This document shows, one piece after another, positions 15,538 to 25,009 of a stretch of 48,054 nucleotides of DNA (positions are counted from its first letter, which is position 1; every line of letters starts with the position of its first letter). A program made the translations under genes and the position numbers. Source of the stretch: an uncultured Prevotella sp. (GTDB taxonomy: Bacteria; Bacteroidota; Bacteroidia; Bacteroidales; Bacteroidaceae); assembly GCA_905233985.1 (NCBI GenBank), contig CAJOFA010000015.1:1-48054 (forward strand), in the 5' to 3' direction. Under the pieces are notes generated by a model. That model was not told the DNA's origin, searched no databases, and worked only from the letters and a program-made list of their open reading frames with translations.

Positions 15538-17199
15538 TCAATACGTGAACGACGAGCCACCAAGGAACTCACGAAGCAGCGAGGTTGGCGGTATCTGGTC
15601 TTCGGGAATAGGCCTGATGTAACGCAGGAACTTCCGCAGACGATAGGCCTCTGAATATTCTTCGCAGCTCTCGGGTACCTGCTCCAGCAACGGCTCTGCC
15701 TGTGTCTTGATGACAGCCAACTCAAAGAGCATAGCGGAATTGAACATAGCATCGGCATTCTCCTGGAAGGGGAATATCCACCGATTCTCACCCCGTCGGA
15801 CAGAAGGCCAACGCCGGATGGTTTCTTGCGCAGAGACCCCACGATACTTATGGTCGCGGATGATGCGACGCAACAGGCGGTTGTCGGTTGTGGGGATATA
15901 GTTGTGGTTGTCAAGCAGGATGGTGGTCAGTGCAGAAGCATAGACACGGAAAATCTGGTCGTTAGGAATTTGTGCTGTCAGCTCTGGGTTCAAGGCATGA
16001 ATACCCTCGACAACAAGGACTTCATTTCCCTTCAACTGCAGTTTCCTGCCGCTCCACTCACTGCGTCCCGTTTGGAAATTGTAGCGTGGCAGTTCCACTT
16101 CCTCACCACGGAACAGCGCATTCATCTGCTCATTGAGCAAAGGGATGTTCAGGGCGTGCAGATGCTCAAAGTCATAGTCGCCCGATTCATCACGTGGTGT
16201 CTCGTCACGGTCAAGGAAATAGTCATCCAGTGAAATACCCACAGGTTTGATGCTGTTGACGGCCAGTTGCACACTGAGACGCTTGCAGGTAGTGGTCTTT
16301 CCGCTACTGGAGGGACCGGCAATAAGCACCATCTTGACACCCTTTCGTCTGGCAATCTCGTCGGCAATCAAGGCAATCTTCTTTTCCTGCAGGGCCTCAC
16401 TGACTTGTATGAGCTGGTTGGCATAGCCGGACACAATAGCCTCGTTCAGGTCGCCTACGGTACGCATTCCCAGAATTTCCTGCCACTGGTGATGTTCCTT
16501 GAAGATGCTGAACATCTTGTCCTGATGGACAATTTCACCCAACTCGCCAGGATGTGATGTCGAGGGAATGCGCAGCAAAAGTCCGTCGTAGTACTTCTCA
16601 AGTCCGAAGAGATAGAGCTGCGAGGTATTAGTGAGCAGGGCTCCATAGTAGTAGTCAATGTAGCCGCCTATGTCATAGAACGTCGTATAGAGCCGTCCGG
16701 AATTCTCAAGGAGTTTCACCTTCGACCTGTTGTGGAGGATGTCGAACATCTTGATGGCTTCCTCGGTAGTGGTCTCGTGACGATGGATGGGCACAGCAGC
16801 ATCGATAATCTCCTGCATACGTCGGCGGATACGTCCTGCATCGTCAAGAGTGATGGGGCGTCCGATGTTCAAATCGACATAGTAACCGTTGGAAACAGGT
16901 ATATCGATGGACACCTTACACTGTTCGTAGAGTTCGTGCACAGCTTTGCAGAGCACGAAGAAGAGCGAGCGTGTATAGGCTCTTGCACCGCTGGAGCTGG
17001 TCATGTCGAGGAACTCAACTTCCTTCTGCTTATACACTCTGTAGTGCATTCCCTCGACCTTATTATTCACTCGTGCACTAATCGGACCATACTGCATTTC
17101 AAGCCCTGACAAAGAAAAAATGTCAGAAAGTGTCGATCCGATGCCGACTTTCAAAATTTTTTTATTATTTTTGCAACGAATTTCGATAAGTTGTTCCAT
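15538..17199 (-). CDS. Nucleoside kinase with TGS domain (uridine kinase-like)
   Basis: 553 residues. It has an N-terminal TGS-like domain (1-65, MEQLIEIRCKNNKKILKVGIGSTL), a threonyl-tRNA-synthetase-like second region with HRHETTTEEAIKMFDILHN, and a C-terminal P-loop kinase starting about residue 285 (VLIAGPSSSGKTTTCKRLSVQL, Walker A) with the uridine-kinase motifs ISLDDYFLDRDETPRDE, YDFEHLHALNI and NEVLVVEGIHALNPEL. It probably phosphorylates a pyrimidine nucleoside in salvage. The architecture is common in Bacteroidota and Clostridia. First gene of the operon; -7 box at 17223-17230. Confidence 0.88.
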   Translation of the reverse strand: MEQLIEIRCKNNKKILKVGIGSTLSDIFSLSGLEMQYGPISARVNNKVEGMHYRVYKQKEVEFLDMTSSSGARAYTRSLFFVLCKAVHELYEQCKVSIDIPVSNGYYVDLNIGRPITLDDAGRIRRRMQEIIDAAVPIHRHETTTEEAIKMFDILHNRSKVKLLENSGRLYTTFYDIGGYIDYYYGALLTNTSQLYLFGLEKYYDGLLLRIPSTSHPGELGEIVHQDKMFSIFKEHHQWQEILGMRTVGDLNEAIVSGYANQLIQVSEALQEKKIALIADEIARRKGVKMVLIAGPSSSGKTTTCKRLSVQLAVNSIKPVGISLDDYFLDRDETPRDESGDYDFEHLHALNIPLLNEQMNALFRGEEVELPRYNFQTGRSEWSGRKLQLKGNEVLVVEGIHALNPELTAQIPNDQIFRVYASALTTILLDNHNYIPTTDNRLLRRIIRDHKYRGVSAQETIRRWPSVRRGENRWIFPFQENADAMFNSAMLFELAVIKTQAEPLLEQVPESCEEYSEAYRLRKFLRYIRPIPEDQIPPTSLLREFLGGSSFTY

Positions 17200-17222
17200 A
17201 AGCTTCAGTTTTAATGACTGGG

Positions 17223-17230
17223 CAAAGGTA
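17223..17230 (-). promoter_or_regulatory. -7 box of the kinase-rbfA-permease-PQQ operon
   Basis: TACCTTTG followed by CCCAG on the minus strand, 23 bases before the ATG at 17199. Confidence 0.7.
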
Positions 17231-17271
17231 CAAAGAAAAATCAGAAATAAGAAATTAAACGATAAATAATT

Positions 17272-19035
17272 ATGTCTATTTGGGTAATTTTCAAACTTTT
17301 GGGCTCACTGGCACTGCTGATGTTCGGTATGAAGTCAATGAGTGAAGCGCTGCAGAAGATGGCAGGTCCACAACTGCGCCATGTGTTAGGTGCTATGACC
17401 ACCAACCGTTTCACGGGTGTGCTGACAGGTATGTCTGTCACTGCTGCCGTACAGTCGTCAACCGCTACAACGGTCATGACTGTCTCATTCGTCAACGCAG
17501 GACTGCTTACGCTGGCTCAGGCCATCTCTGTCATCATGGGTGCAAACATAGGCACCACGCTCACGGCTTGGATCATGGCTGTGGGCACATCGGACAGCGG
17601 AGCCTCGCCGTTCGACATCAGTATTGTTTCTTACGTAGGCTTTTTCATTGGCATTGTGCTAATCTATATGAAGAAACACCGTTTTATTGGCGACTTCCTG
17701 TTCGGTATCGGCCTCTTGCTGTTGGGTTTGACAACCTTAAAGGCAACGGGCTTATCGATGGATTTAGCCAATAACGATGCTGTAACATCCTTCTTCAAGT
17801 CTTTCGACCCAGACTCGTTCCTCACCACCCTGATGTTTCTTTTATTGGGTGGAGTAATGACTTTCTGTGTACAGTCGTCAGCAGCGGTGATGGCTATTAC
17901 GATGTTATTATGTTCAACGGGAGCGATGCCCATCTACCAAGGTATTGCGCTGGTGTTGGGTGAGAACATCGGAACGACGGTTACCTCTAACCTGGCAGCT
18001 CTCTCTGCTAACACCCAGGCCCGTCGGGCAGCTTTGGGCCACATGTTTTTCAATGTTTTTGGAGTATTGTGGATTCTTTTCATCTTCCGCCCCTTCATTG
18101 ATATGGTGTGCGGGTGGGTAAACTATGATGTCAACATGACCAAAGACGGTGCCGATAGCAATGCTTTTCTGGCCAATGCTGCTAAATTGAACTATGTACT
18201 GGCAGCCTTCCACACGTCATTCAACGTGGCTAATACCTTTATATTAATATGGTTTATTCCTCAGATAGAGCGTTTTGTATGCTGGATTATCAAGCCTAAG
18301 CGTGTAGATGAAGAGGATTTCCGCCTGCACTTTATTACTGCAGGCTTCATGAAGACCCCCGAGCTCTCTGTGCTCGAAGCCCAGAAGGAGATTCAGGCTT
18401 TCTCCGACCGTATGCAGCGTATGTTCGGTATGGTGACCGACCTGTTGAACCTCTCCAAAACTACCGCCAACAAGAAAGGTGCGAACGAGGCAGAGTTTAA
18501 CAAGCTCTATTCACGTATCGAGAAATACGAGGGCATCAGTGACAGTATGGAATTGGAGATTGCCAAGTACCTCGACTCCGTCAGTGATGCTCATCTCTCT
18601 GACGACACAAAGGCCAAAATCCGTTCTATGCTACGTGAAATTTCAGAACTGGAGTCTATCGGTGACGCATGCTATAATATGGCACGTACTATCAACCGTA
18701 AATACAACGGCAAGCAGGATCACTTCACTGAGAAGCAGTACGACCATCTCCATCAGATGATGAGTCTCACAGACCAGTCGCTGTCGCAGATGAATGCCCT
18801 TATGGGCGGTCGCAAGGACATGTATGACGTGAACCGTACATTCAACATCGAGAATGAGATTAACAACTACCGCAATCAGCTGAAGTCACAGAACATCAAT
18901 GATGTGAATGACCATAAGTATTCCTATGCTGTGGGTACCATTTACATGGACCTCATCAACGAATGTGAGAAGCTGGGTGACTATGTCGTCAATGTCGTCG
19001 AGGCTCGCATGAGAGTGCGTCAAAGAGAGGCATAG
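17272..19035 (+). CDS. Na+/phosphate cotransporter with C-terminal PhoU-like domain
   Basis: 587 residues. Two inverted NptA/PhoU-type repeats carry the QSS signatures: AVQSSTATTVMTVSFVNAGLL with MGANIGTTLTAW, and CVQSSAAVMAITMLLCSTGA with LGENIGTTVTSNLAALSAN. There are about nine membrane segments up to residue 340, then a helical cytoplasmic PhoU-like region (about 380-580, e.g. ELESIGDACYNMARTINRKY and INECEKLGDYVVNVVEARMR). It takes up phosphate driven by sodium; family members in Gram-positives and vertebrates share the transport core. No clear TAnnTTTG box is visible in the short gap from the divergent kinase gene. Alternative substrates of the family cannot be excluded. Confidence 0.88.
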   Translation: MSIWVIFKLLGSLALLMFGMKSMSEALQKMAGPQLRHVLGAMTTNRFTGVLTGMSVTAAVQSSTATTVMTVSFVNAGLLTLAQAISVIMGANIGTTLTAWIMAVGTSDSGASPFDISIVSYVGFFIGIVLIYMKKHRFIGDFLFGIGLLLLGLTTLKATGLSMDLANNDAVTSFFKSFDPDSFLTTLMFLLLGGVMTFCVQSSAAVMAITMLLCSTGAMPIYQGIALVLGENIGTTVTSNLAALSANTQARRAALGHMFFNVFGVLWILFIFRPFIDMVCGWVNYDVNMTKDGADSNAFLANAAKLNYVLAAFHTSFNVANTFILIWFIPQIERFVCWIIKPKRVDEEDFRLHFITAGFMKTPELSVLEAQKEIQAFSDRMQRMFGMVTDLLNLSKTTANKKGANEAEFNKLYSRIEKYEGISDSMELEIAKYLDSVSDAHLSDDTKAKIRSMLREISELESIGDACYNMARTINRKYNGKQDHFTEKQYDHLHQMMSLTDQSLSQMNALMGGRKDMYDVNRTFNIENEINNYRNQLKSQNINDVNDHKYSYAVGTIYMDLINECEKLGDYVVNVVEARMRVRQREA

Positions 19036-19100
19036 GGCAAGAAATGAAAAATTTATGAAAAAATCTTCCGTTTTTATAACCTATATTAAATAAAAATGTT

Positions 19101-19108
19101 TAATTTTG
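19101..19108 (+). promoter_or_regulatory. -7 box of the Oar-like receptor gene
   Basis: TAATTTTG followed by CAGC, 36 bases before the chosen ATG at 19144. Confidence 0.65.
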
Positions 19109-19143
19109 CAGCATATTTAATAATTAACGAACGTTTAAAGATT

Positions 19144-22100
19144 ATGCAGAAAAGATTAACCGCTCTGTTTGCGCTGATGCTGACGTGTTCGTTGAGCATT
19201 ATGGCGCAGGTAACCAGTTCCGCTCTGACGGGTACGGTTACTGAAACGAACTCACGCGAGACCGTCATCGGCGCCTCCGTGCAAGTGGTACACGAGCCAT
19301 CAGGAACACGCTACGCTGCCGTCACCAATGTTGACGGACGCTTTACCATTCAGGGTATGCGTACCGGTGGTCCCTACACGGTTACTGTATCTTACATCGG
19401 TTTCCAGACCAAGACCGTCAAAGACATTGTCCTTGAGCTCGGTGAGACCTACAACCTCGATGTATGGATTGCCGAGGATGCCAACGAGCTCGCTGAGGTG
19501 GTTGTTATCGGCAAGGGCTCCAAGTTTGCTGCCGAGCGTACAGGTGCCAGCCTGAACATCAGCAACAGCACCATGATGGAACTTCCTACCATCAGCCGTT
19601 CCATCAGCGACATCGCCCGCCTCTCGCCCTATGCTAACGGCATGAGCTTCGCAGGTGGCGACGGACGTTCGACGAACTTCACGCTCGACGGTGCCAACAT
19701 GAACAACAACTTCGGCTTGACGTCGAACCTCCCCGGTGGTGGCAACCCCATTTCTATGGATGCTATTGAGGAGGTGCAGGTCGTCGTTGCTCCGTTCGAC
19801 GTGCGCCAGACCAACTTCATCGGTGGCGGTATCAACGCCGTGACGAAGTCGGGTACCAACACGTTCCGCGGCACGGCATACATCTACCACACGAACGAGA
19901 ACATGCACGGCAACCGTGTGGATAACCAGACCATGAGTGACCCGGGAGAAGACCGCGTTACCACTTACGGCTTCACGCTCGGCGGCCCCATCATCAAGGA
20001 CAAGCTGTTCTTCTTCGCCAACTTCGAGCGTGCCGAAATTCCTTCAGTAGCCAACCGCTGGCGGGCTTCCGAGGACGGCATTGGTGACCAGAAGATGAAT
20101 ATCTCACGTGTGAAGGCTTCCGACATGGAGACTGTTCGCAATTTCCTGATTAACAACTATAACTACGATCCGGGTTCATACACCAGCTTCCCCGCCGACG
20201 AGGGTAACACGAAGTACCTCGCCCGTCTGGACTGGAACATCAACACGCAGCACAAGCTCGCCCTGCGTTTCAACCACACCGAGAACACCAAGTGGAACGC
20301 ACCGTCGCCAACGTCGAACGATGCCGGCCACAACTTCACCTACGGCGTGCAGAACCGTAACTCCTACTACTCGATGATTTATTCGGGAGCCATGTATCAG
20401 CAGAAGAACAAGATTACGACCATCTCGGCCGACCTGAACAGCCGCTTCAGCGACAAGTTCAGTAACCAGCTGCTCTTCACCTACTCGAACATCGACGATG
20501 TGCGCGACAGCGATTCCGATGCCTTCCCCTTCGTGGAGATTCTGACTCACAACGACAAGGGCGCGCTGGAGCCTTACATCACACTCGGCTATGAGCTGTT
20601 CACCTGGAAGAACCGTGTGCAGAACAAGATTACGACCATCACCGACAATGCCACGTTCTACCTCGGCGCCCACAAGATAACCGCCGGTTTGAGCCTGGAG
20701 CATCAGCTGACCTACAATGCCTATATGCGTAACGGTACGGGCTACTACAGCTATAACAGCCTGGACGACTTCCTCAGCGGAGCTGCTCCTGAAGCCGTTG
20801 CTCTGACATGGGGTTATAACGGCAACACCGATCCCCGCGTGCAGGTGACCTTCAACCAGTGGGGTCTCTATCTGCAGGATGAGTGGAACATCACCAACAA
20901 CTTCAAGCTGAGCTATGGCATCCGTTTCGATGACCTCGTGTTCAGCGACAGCGACCTCATGCGCAACAACGCCATCTATAACCTCGACTTCGAGGGAAAG
21001 CACATCGACACAGGCAAATGGCCCAAGGCCAACCTGCAGATTTCCCCGCGCTTAGGCTTCGTCTGGGACGTCTATGGCGACAAGTCGCTCAAGCTCCGTG
21101 GCGGTACGGGCTTCTTCGCAGGACGCATTCCCCTCGTGTTCTTCACCAACATGCCGACCAACTCGGGTATGACCCAGTATCAGTATAACACGAAGAACCA
21201 CACCGACGGCAATGCCGCCGTGCTGTCCGCTTTTGCCGGTGGTATGGTGACTGATATGGACAAGATGCGCGACATCATCTGCGCCAACGACCCCATGGCT
21301 CAGACCACCATCACCCCCAAACAGGGAGCCGTGCCCAGTGCCATCACAGGCGTTGACCCGGACTTCAAGATGCCGCAGGTGTGGAAGACCTGTCTGGCCG
21401 TTGACTACAATGTTCCCATATCGTTCCCCCTCTCCGTCACAGGTGAGTTCACTTTCACGAAGAAGATACACGACATCATGCTCGATGACTACAACATCAA
21501 GGGCGACAACAGCACATGGCAGCACATGGCAGGTCCCGACAACCGTCTGCTCTATCCCAGCGACTACCGCGTCGACAAGACTTCAGCCTACATGCTGACC
21601 AACACGTCGAAGGGCTATGGCTGGACAGCCAACCTCACCGTCAACGCAGAGCCCATAGAGAACATGCACCTCATGGCAGCCTACACGCACACCGTCATGA
21701 AGGAGGTGAGCGGCATGATCGGCTCCAACGCCCCGTCGGTATGGCAGAGCCTCTACACCATCGACGGCCCGAAGTTCCCCGAGCTCCAGAACTCCACCTA
21801 CGTCGTTCCCGACCGTGTCATCGTCAACCTCACTTATAAGTATGGCAAGGAGCACTTCTCGCTGTTCTACACCGGTTGCTCACCTGCAGGCTATACCTAT
21901 ACCTATGGAACCGACATCAACGGCGACGGACTGGCTTTCGACCGCATGTATATTCCGCGCAACGACACCGAAATCAAGTTTGCCACCGACGAGGACCGCA
22001 TCGCCTTCTGGAACTTCGTGGAGCAGGATGACTACCTGAAGTCGCACAAGGGCGAATATGCACAGAGCTATGCCGTCCGCGCACCGTGGGTACACCGCTT

Positions 22101-22416
22101 CGACTTCCGTTGGGCACACGACTTCGACCTGAAGATTGGCAACACCACGCACAAGCTGCAGCTCTCAGCCGACTTCCAGAACATCGGCAACCTGTTCAGC
22201 TCACGCTGGGGCGTGGCACAGAACATGACCAACTCCTGCAACGCCGGTAAGCTGCTCCGCGTCACCAACGTGAACGACGTGAAGAACGGTGCACAGCCCA
22301 TCTTCTCGATGAACACCAACGCCGACGGCACCCCCATCACCCAGACGTGGGACTACAACCACTCCTACGGCCAGTGCTGGCGCCTGCAGGTTGGCGTGAA
22401 GTACTTCTTCAACTAA
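19144..22416 (+). CDS. Oar-like TonB-dependent outer-membrane receptor
   Basis: 1090 residues from MQKRLTALFALMLTCSLSIMAQ; the frame is open 16 codons further, but that start lies before the -7 box. Regions: a signal peptide, a carboxypeptidase-like domain (about 25-110, GTVTETNSRETVIGASVQV, FTIQGMRTGGPYTVTVSYIG), a TonB box (ELAEVVVIG), a plug domain (about 125-240, LPTISRSISDIARLSP, FTLDGANMNNNFGL, GGINAVTKSGTN), and a barrel with long loops ending WRLQVGVKYFFN. The terminal Phe/Asn follows the usual aromatic end. The plug is of the Oar type rather than SusC, and no SusD gene follows. Ligand unknown. A strong hairpin terminator lies just downstream. Confidence 0.9.
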   Translation: MQKRLTALFALMLTCSLSIMAQVTSSALTGTVTETNSRETVIGASVQVVHEPSGTRYAAVTNVDGRFTIQGMRTGGPYTVTVSYIGFQTKTVKDIVLELGETYNLDVWIAEDANELAEVVVIGKGSKFAAERTGASLNISNSTMMELPTISRSISDIARLSPYANGMSFAGGDGRSTNFTLDGANMNNNFGLTSNLPGGGNPISMDAIEEVQVVVAPFDVRQTNFIGGGINAVTKSGTNTFRGTAYIYHTNENMHGNRVDNQTMSDPGEDRVTTYGFTLGGPIIKDKLFFFANFERAEIPSVANRWRASEDGIGDQKMNISRVKASDMETVRNFLINNYNYDPGSYTSFPADEGNTKYLARLDWNINTQHKLALRFNHTENTKWNAPSPTSNDAGHNFTYGVQNRNSYYSMIYSGAMYQQKNKITTISADLNSRFSDKFSNQLLFTYSNIDDVRDSDSDAFPFVEILTHNDKGALEPYITLGYELFTWKNRVQNKITTITDNATFYLGAHKITAGLSLEHQLTYNAYMRNGTGYYSYNSLDDFLSGAAPEAVALTWGYNGNTDPRVQVTFNQWGLYLQDEWNITNNFKLSYGIRFDDLVFSDSDLMRNNAIYNLDFEGKHIDTGKWPKANLQISPRLGFVWDVYGDKSLKLRGGTGFFAGRIPLVFFTNMPTNSGMTQYQYNTKNHTDGNAAVLSAFAGGMVTDMDKMRDIICANDPMAQTTITPKQGAVPSAITGVDPDFKMPQVWKTCLAVDYNVPISFPLSVTGEFTFTKKIHDIMLDDYNIKGDNSTWQHMAGPDNRLLYPSDYRVDKTSAYMLTNTSKGYGWTANLTVNAEPIENMHLMAAYTHTVMKEVSGMIGSNAPSVWQSLYTIDGPKFPELQNSTYVVPDRVIVNLTYKYGKEHFSLFYTGCSPAGYTYTYGTDINGDGLAFDRMYIPRNDTEIKFATDEDRIAFWNFVEQDDYLKSHKGEYAQSYAVRAPWVHRFDFRWAHDFDLKIGNTTHKLQLSADFQNIGNLFSSRWGVAQNMTNSCNAGKLLRVTNVNDVKNGAQPIFSMNTNADGTPITQTWDYNHSYGQCWRLQVGVKYFFN

Positions 22417-22448
22417 GAGACAAAGAAACATTCGTTGATACCACAATT

Positions 22449-22485
22449 AAGGCGGCGCCTCCAAACAGGAAGCGCCGCCTTTCTT
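22449..22485 (+). terminator. Terminator of the Oar-like receptor gene
   Basis: A perfect 10-bp stem AAGGCGGCGC/GCGCCGCCTT around a 13-base loop, followed by TCTT. Confidence 0.85.
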
Positions 22486-22506
22486 CAAATAATATGGAAA
22501 CTTAAG

Positions 22507-22530
22507 CAAAAAGCCTAAGAGTCAGGCCTA
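22507..22530 (-). terminator. Weak terminator of glnN
   Basis: On the minus strand GCCTGA...TTAGGC forms a short stem at the stop codon, followed by TTTTT. Confidence 0.45.
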
Positions 22531-24741
22531 ACGGATAAACAACAACTCTCTATACTTCGGCAGTGGCCAGAGGGCATCATCAACGATGAGTTCCAGCTTA
22601 TCTATCTGATAACGTATTTCATCAAGCTTCGGCTCTACCTTGTCGTGGTAAGCAATAGCCTTGTCATGCTCATCTTCTATCTTATTAGCGAGTTTACGAG
22701 CGTTGACAAGATCCTCGACACCTTTCTCGATGGCACTGGTGCGCTCGGCAATCTCCTCAATGATCTTGATATTGCGGGCATTCAGATTCTCTGCTTTATC
22801 AAGAGAGAATACTGTCGATACGCTGTCCACATTCCTAAGAAGCTGAGTCTGATAGCTGGTAGCAACGGGGATGATATGGTTCATCGACAGGTCACCCAAT
22901 ACGCGAGCCTCAATCTGAATCTTCTTGGTGTAGGTCTCCCACTTCACTTCATTACGGGCCTCGAGTTCCTTCTTGGTCATCACACCCAGGCTCTCGAACA
23001 TATCGATACTCTCCTTGTCGAGATAACGCTCAAAGATCTTCGGACAGCTTTTCTCCACGTCCAAGCCACGCTTCTCTGCTTCAGCAACCCACTCGTCGCT
23101 GTAGCCGTTGCCATCGAAGCGGATGGGCTTGCAGGTCTTGATATCCTCGCGAAGCACATCGATGATGGCATGGAACTTAGCACTATGTTCAGTACCAGCA
23201 AGTTTCTTCTCGAATTCAGGTACCTTAGCATCCACGCGCTTCTTGAACGATACCAGAGCTTCAGCCACAGCACTGTTCAGGGCAATCATGGCTGATGCAC
23301 AGTTTGCCTCAGAACCTACGGCACGGAACTCGAAGCGGTTGCCTGTGAAGGCGAAGGGAGAGGTACGGTTACGATCGGTATTATCGATCAAGAGCTCAGG
23401 AATCTCAGGGATGTCCATCTTCAAGCCCTGCTTTCCAGTCATAGCCAAGAAGTCCTTGTCGGCCTTCTCGATATGATCGAGCAACTCACTCACCTGCTTG
23501 CCAAGGAAACTTGACACAATAGCAGGGGGAGCCTCGTTAGCTCCCAGACGGTGGGCGTTGGTAGCACTCATGATAGAAGCCTTCAAAAGTCCGTTGTGTT
23601 TGTAAACACCCATCAGCGTCTCCACGATGAAAGTAGCAAAGCGCAGGTTAGCCTCCGGGGTCTTGCCAGGAGCATGCAGCAGGATACCGTTGTCGGTGCT
23701 CAAGCTCCAGTTGTTGTGCTTACCGCTACCGTTGATGCCGGCGAAGGGCTTTTCGTGCAGCAGCACACGGAAGCCGTGCTTACGGGCCACCTTCTTCATC
23801 AGCGACATCAGCATCATGTTGTGGTCAACGGCCAGGTTCGTCTCCTCGAAGATAGGAGCCAACTCAAACTGGTTGGGTGCCACCTCGTTGTGGCGCGTCT
23901 TACAGGGCACGCCCAGCTCTAAGGCCTGAATCTCCAAGTCACGCATAAAGGCAGCGACACGCTCGGGGATGCTTCCGAAGTAGTGGTCGTCCATCTGCTG
24001 GTTCTTGGCCGAGTCGTGTCCCATCAGCGTGCGGCCAGTCAGCAGCAGGTCAGGACGGGCAGCATACAGTCCCTCATCCACGAGGAAATACTCCTGTTCC
24101 CAGCCGAGGTTGCTCGTCACCTTCTTCACGCTCGGGTCAAAGTAGTGGCACACATCCGTAGCAGCCACGTTCACGGCGTGCAAGGCACGCAGCAGCGGAG
24201 CCTTATAGTCAAGCGCCTCACCGCTATACGAGATAAATACGGTGGGGATACACAGCGTGTCGTCAATAATGAATACAGGGCTTGTGGGGTCCCATGCCGA
24301 GTAGCCGCGAGCCTCGAACGTGCTGCGGATACCTCCAGAGGGGAACGACGAAGCATCCGGCTCCTGCTGCACGAGCAGCTTACCGGTGAACTCCTCCACC
24401 ATACCGCCCTTGCCATCATGCTCGATAAACGAGTCATGCTTCTCAGCGGTGCCCTCGGTCAGAGGCTGGAACCAGTGAGTATAGTGCGTCACGCCGTTCT
24501 CTGTGGCCCACTGCTTCATGCCGGCAGCCACAGCGTCGGCAACCTTCCTGTCCAGACGTGCGCCATTGTCGATGACGTCAATCATCTTCTCATACACGTC
24601 CTTCGGCAGGTACTTGTACATCTTCTCACGATTAAAGACCTTCTTACCAAAATACTCATAAGGTCTCTCACTGGGTGTTTTTACGTCGAGCGGCTTCTTT
24701 TTGAATGCCTCGCCGACAACCTGAAATCTTAATGCTTCCAT
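22528..24741 (-). CDS. glnN: Glutamine synthetase type III
   Basis: 737 residues, the usual size of GSIII (about 720-730). It makes glutamine from glutamate, ammonium and ATP in the cytoplasm. Family motifs: HYTHWFQPLTEGTAEKHDSF near residue 90, APNQFELAPIFEETNLAVDH, VLLHEKPFAGINGSGKHNNW (ATP and metal region), and DRNRTSPFAFTGNRFEFRA. It is distinct from GSI in its long N- and C-terminal extensions. It stands alone at the left edge of the nitrogen island, read from the -7 box at 24790-24797, with the 110-bp regulatory module shared with glnK and pyrG just upstream (24840-24949). Nitrogen control is therefore very likely. Confidence 0.97.
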   Translation of the reverse strand: MEALRFQVVGEAFKKKPLDVKTPSERPYEYFGKKVFNREKMYKYLPKDVYEKMIDVIDNGARLDRKVADAVAAGMKQWATENGVTHYTHWFQPLTEGTAEKHDSFIEHDGKGGMVEEFTGKLLVQQEPDASSFPSGGIRSTFEARGYSAWDPTSPVFIIDDTLCIPTVFISYSGEALDYKAPLLRALHAVNVAATDVCHYFDPSVKKVTSNLGWEQEYFLVDEGLYAARPDLLLTGRTLMGHDSAKNQQMDDHYFGSIPERVAAFMRDLEIQALELGVPCKTRHNEVAPNQFELAPIFEETNLAVDHNMMLMSLMKKVARKHGFRVLLHEKPFAGINGSGKHNNWSLSTDNGILLHAPGKTPEANLRFATFIVETLMGVYKHNGLLKASIMSATNAHRLGANEAPPAIVSSFLGKQVSELLDHIEKADKDFLAMTGKQGLKMDIPEIPELLIDNTDRNRTSPFAFTGNRFEFRAVGSEANCASAMIALNSAVAEALVSFKKRVDAKVPEFEKKLAGTEHSAKFHAIIDVLREDIKTCKPIRFDGNGYSDEWVAEAEKRGLDVEKSCPKIFERYLDKESIDMFESLGVMTKKELEARNEVKWETYTKKIQIEARVLGDLSMNHIIPVATSYQTQLLRNVDSVSTVFSLDKAENLNARNIKIIEEIAERTSAIEKGVEDLVNARKLANKIEDEHDKAIAYHDKVEPKLDEIRYQIDKLELIVDDALWPLPKYRELLFIR

Positions 24742-24789
24742 AATCTTACCTATTTATAAAATTAATATCACTTTGATTGTTTGATACTG

Positions 24790-24797
24790 CAAAGGTA
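24790..24797 (-). promoter_or_regulatory. -7 box of glnN
   Basis: TACCTTTG followed by CAGT on the minus strand. Exactly 42 bases separate it from the shared nitrogen module. Confidence 0.8.
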
Positions 24798-24839
24798 CTA
24801 CATATTGATATTAGAACGAGAAAATAACTTACTTTTTGT

Positions 24840-24949
24840 TTGTTAAAAACACAACAATATGACATTTTGTAAAGCATTACAAGTCATTGTCTTTCTATTT
24901 GCTATCACTTTGCACGTAAAAACTGCCATTTCGTTACAATCTGTTATCG
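24840..24949 (-). promoter_or_regulatory. Nitrogen-control module upstream of glnN
   Basis: A 110-base block aligning with 27548-27656 upstream of glnK with almost no gaps. Its distal end is identical over 16 bases (CGATAACAGATTGTAA), and its proximal 35 bases match 29 of 35 there. Two 13-bp palindromes TNACA-N3-TGTNA are included: TTACAAAATGTCA (24860-24872, proximal) and TAACAGATTGTAA (24934-24946, distal), written in the glnN sense. Their centres are 74 bp apart, and the proximal centre is 69 bp from the -7 box. TTGTAATGCTTTACAA, an additional inverted repeat, overlaps the proximal site. Confidence 0.8.
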
Positions 24950-24960
24950 GGCATAGAATT

Positions 24961-24995
24961 AAATCCTCCCTCTGCATCAAAGCAAAGGGAGGAAA
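24961..24995 (-). terminator. Terminator of the glnK-amtB-porin operon
   Basis: CCTCCCTTTGC and GCAGAGGGAGG (one mismatch) form a stem, followed on the minus strand by ATTTAATT. Confidence 0.7.
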
Positions 24996-25009
24996 TTCAC
25001 CTGGAAAGA

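Noticed and set aside
15498..15914. Upstream extension of the rbfA frame to 250 residues
   Set aside because: It runs antiparallel-free over the end of the nucleoside kinase gene in another frame and lacks family similarity; RbfA starts at 15497.
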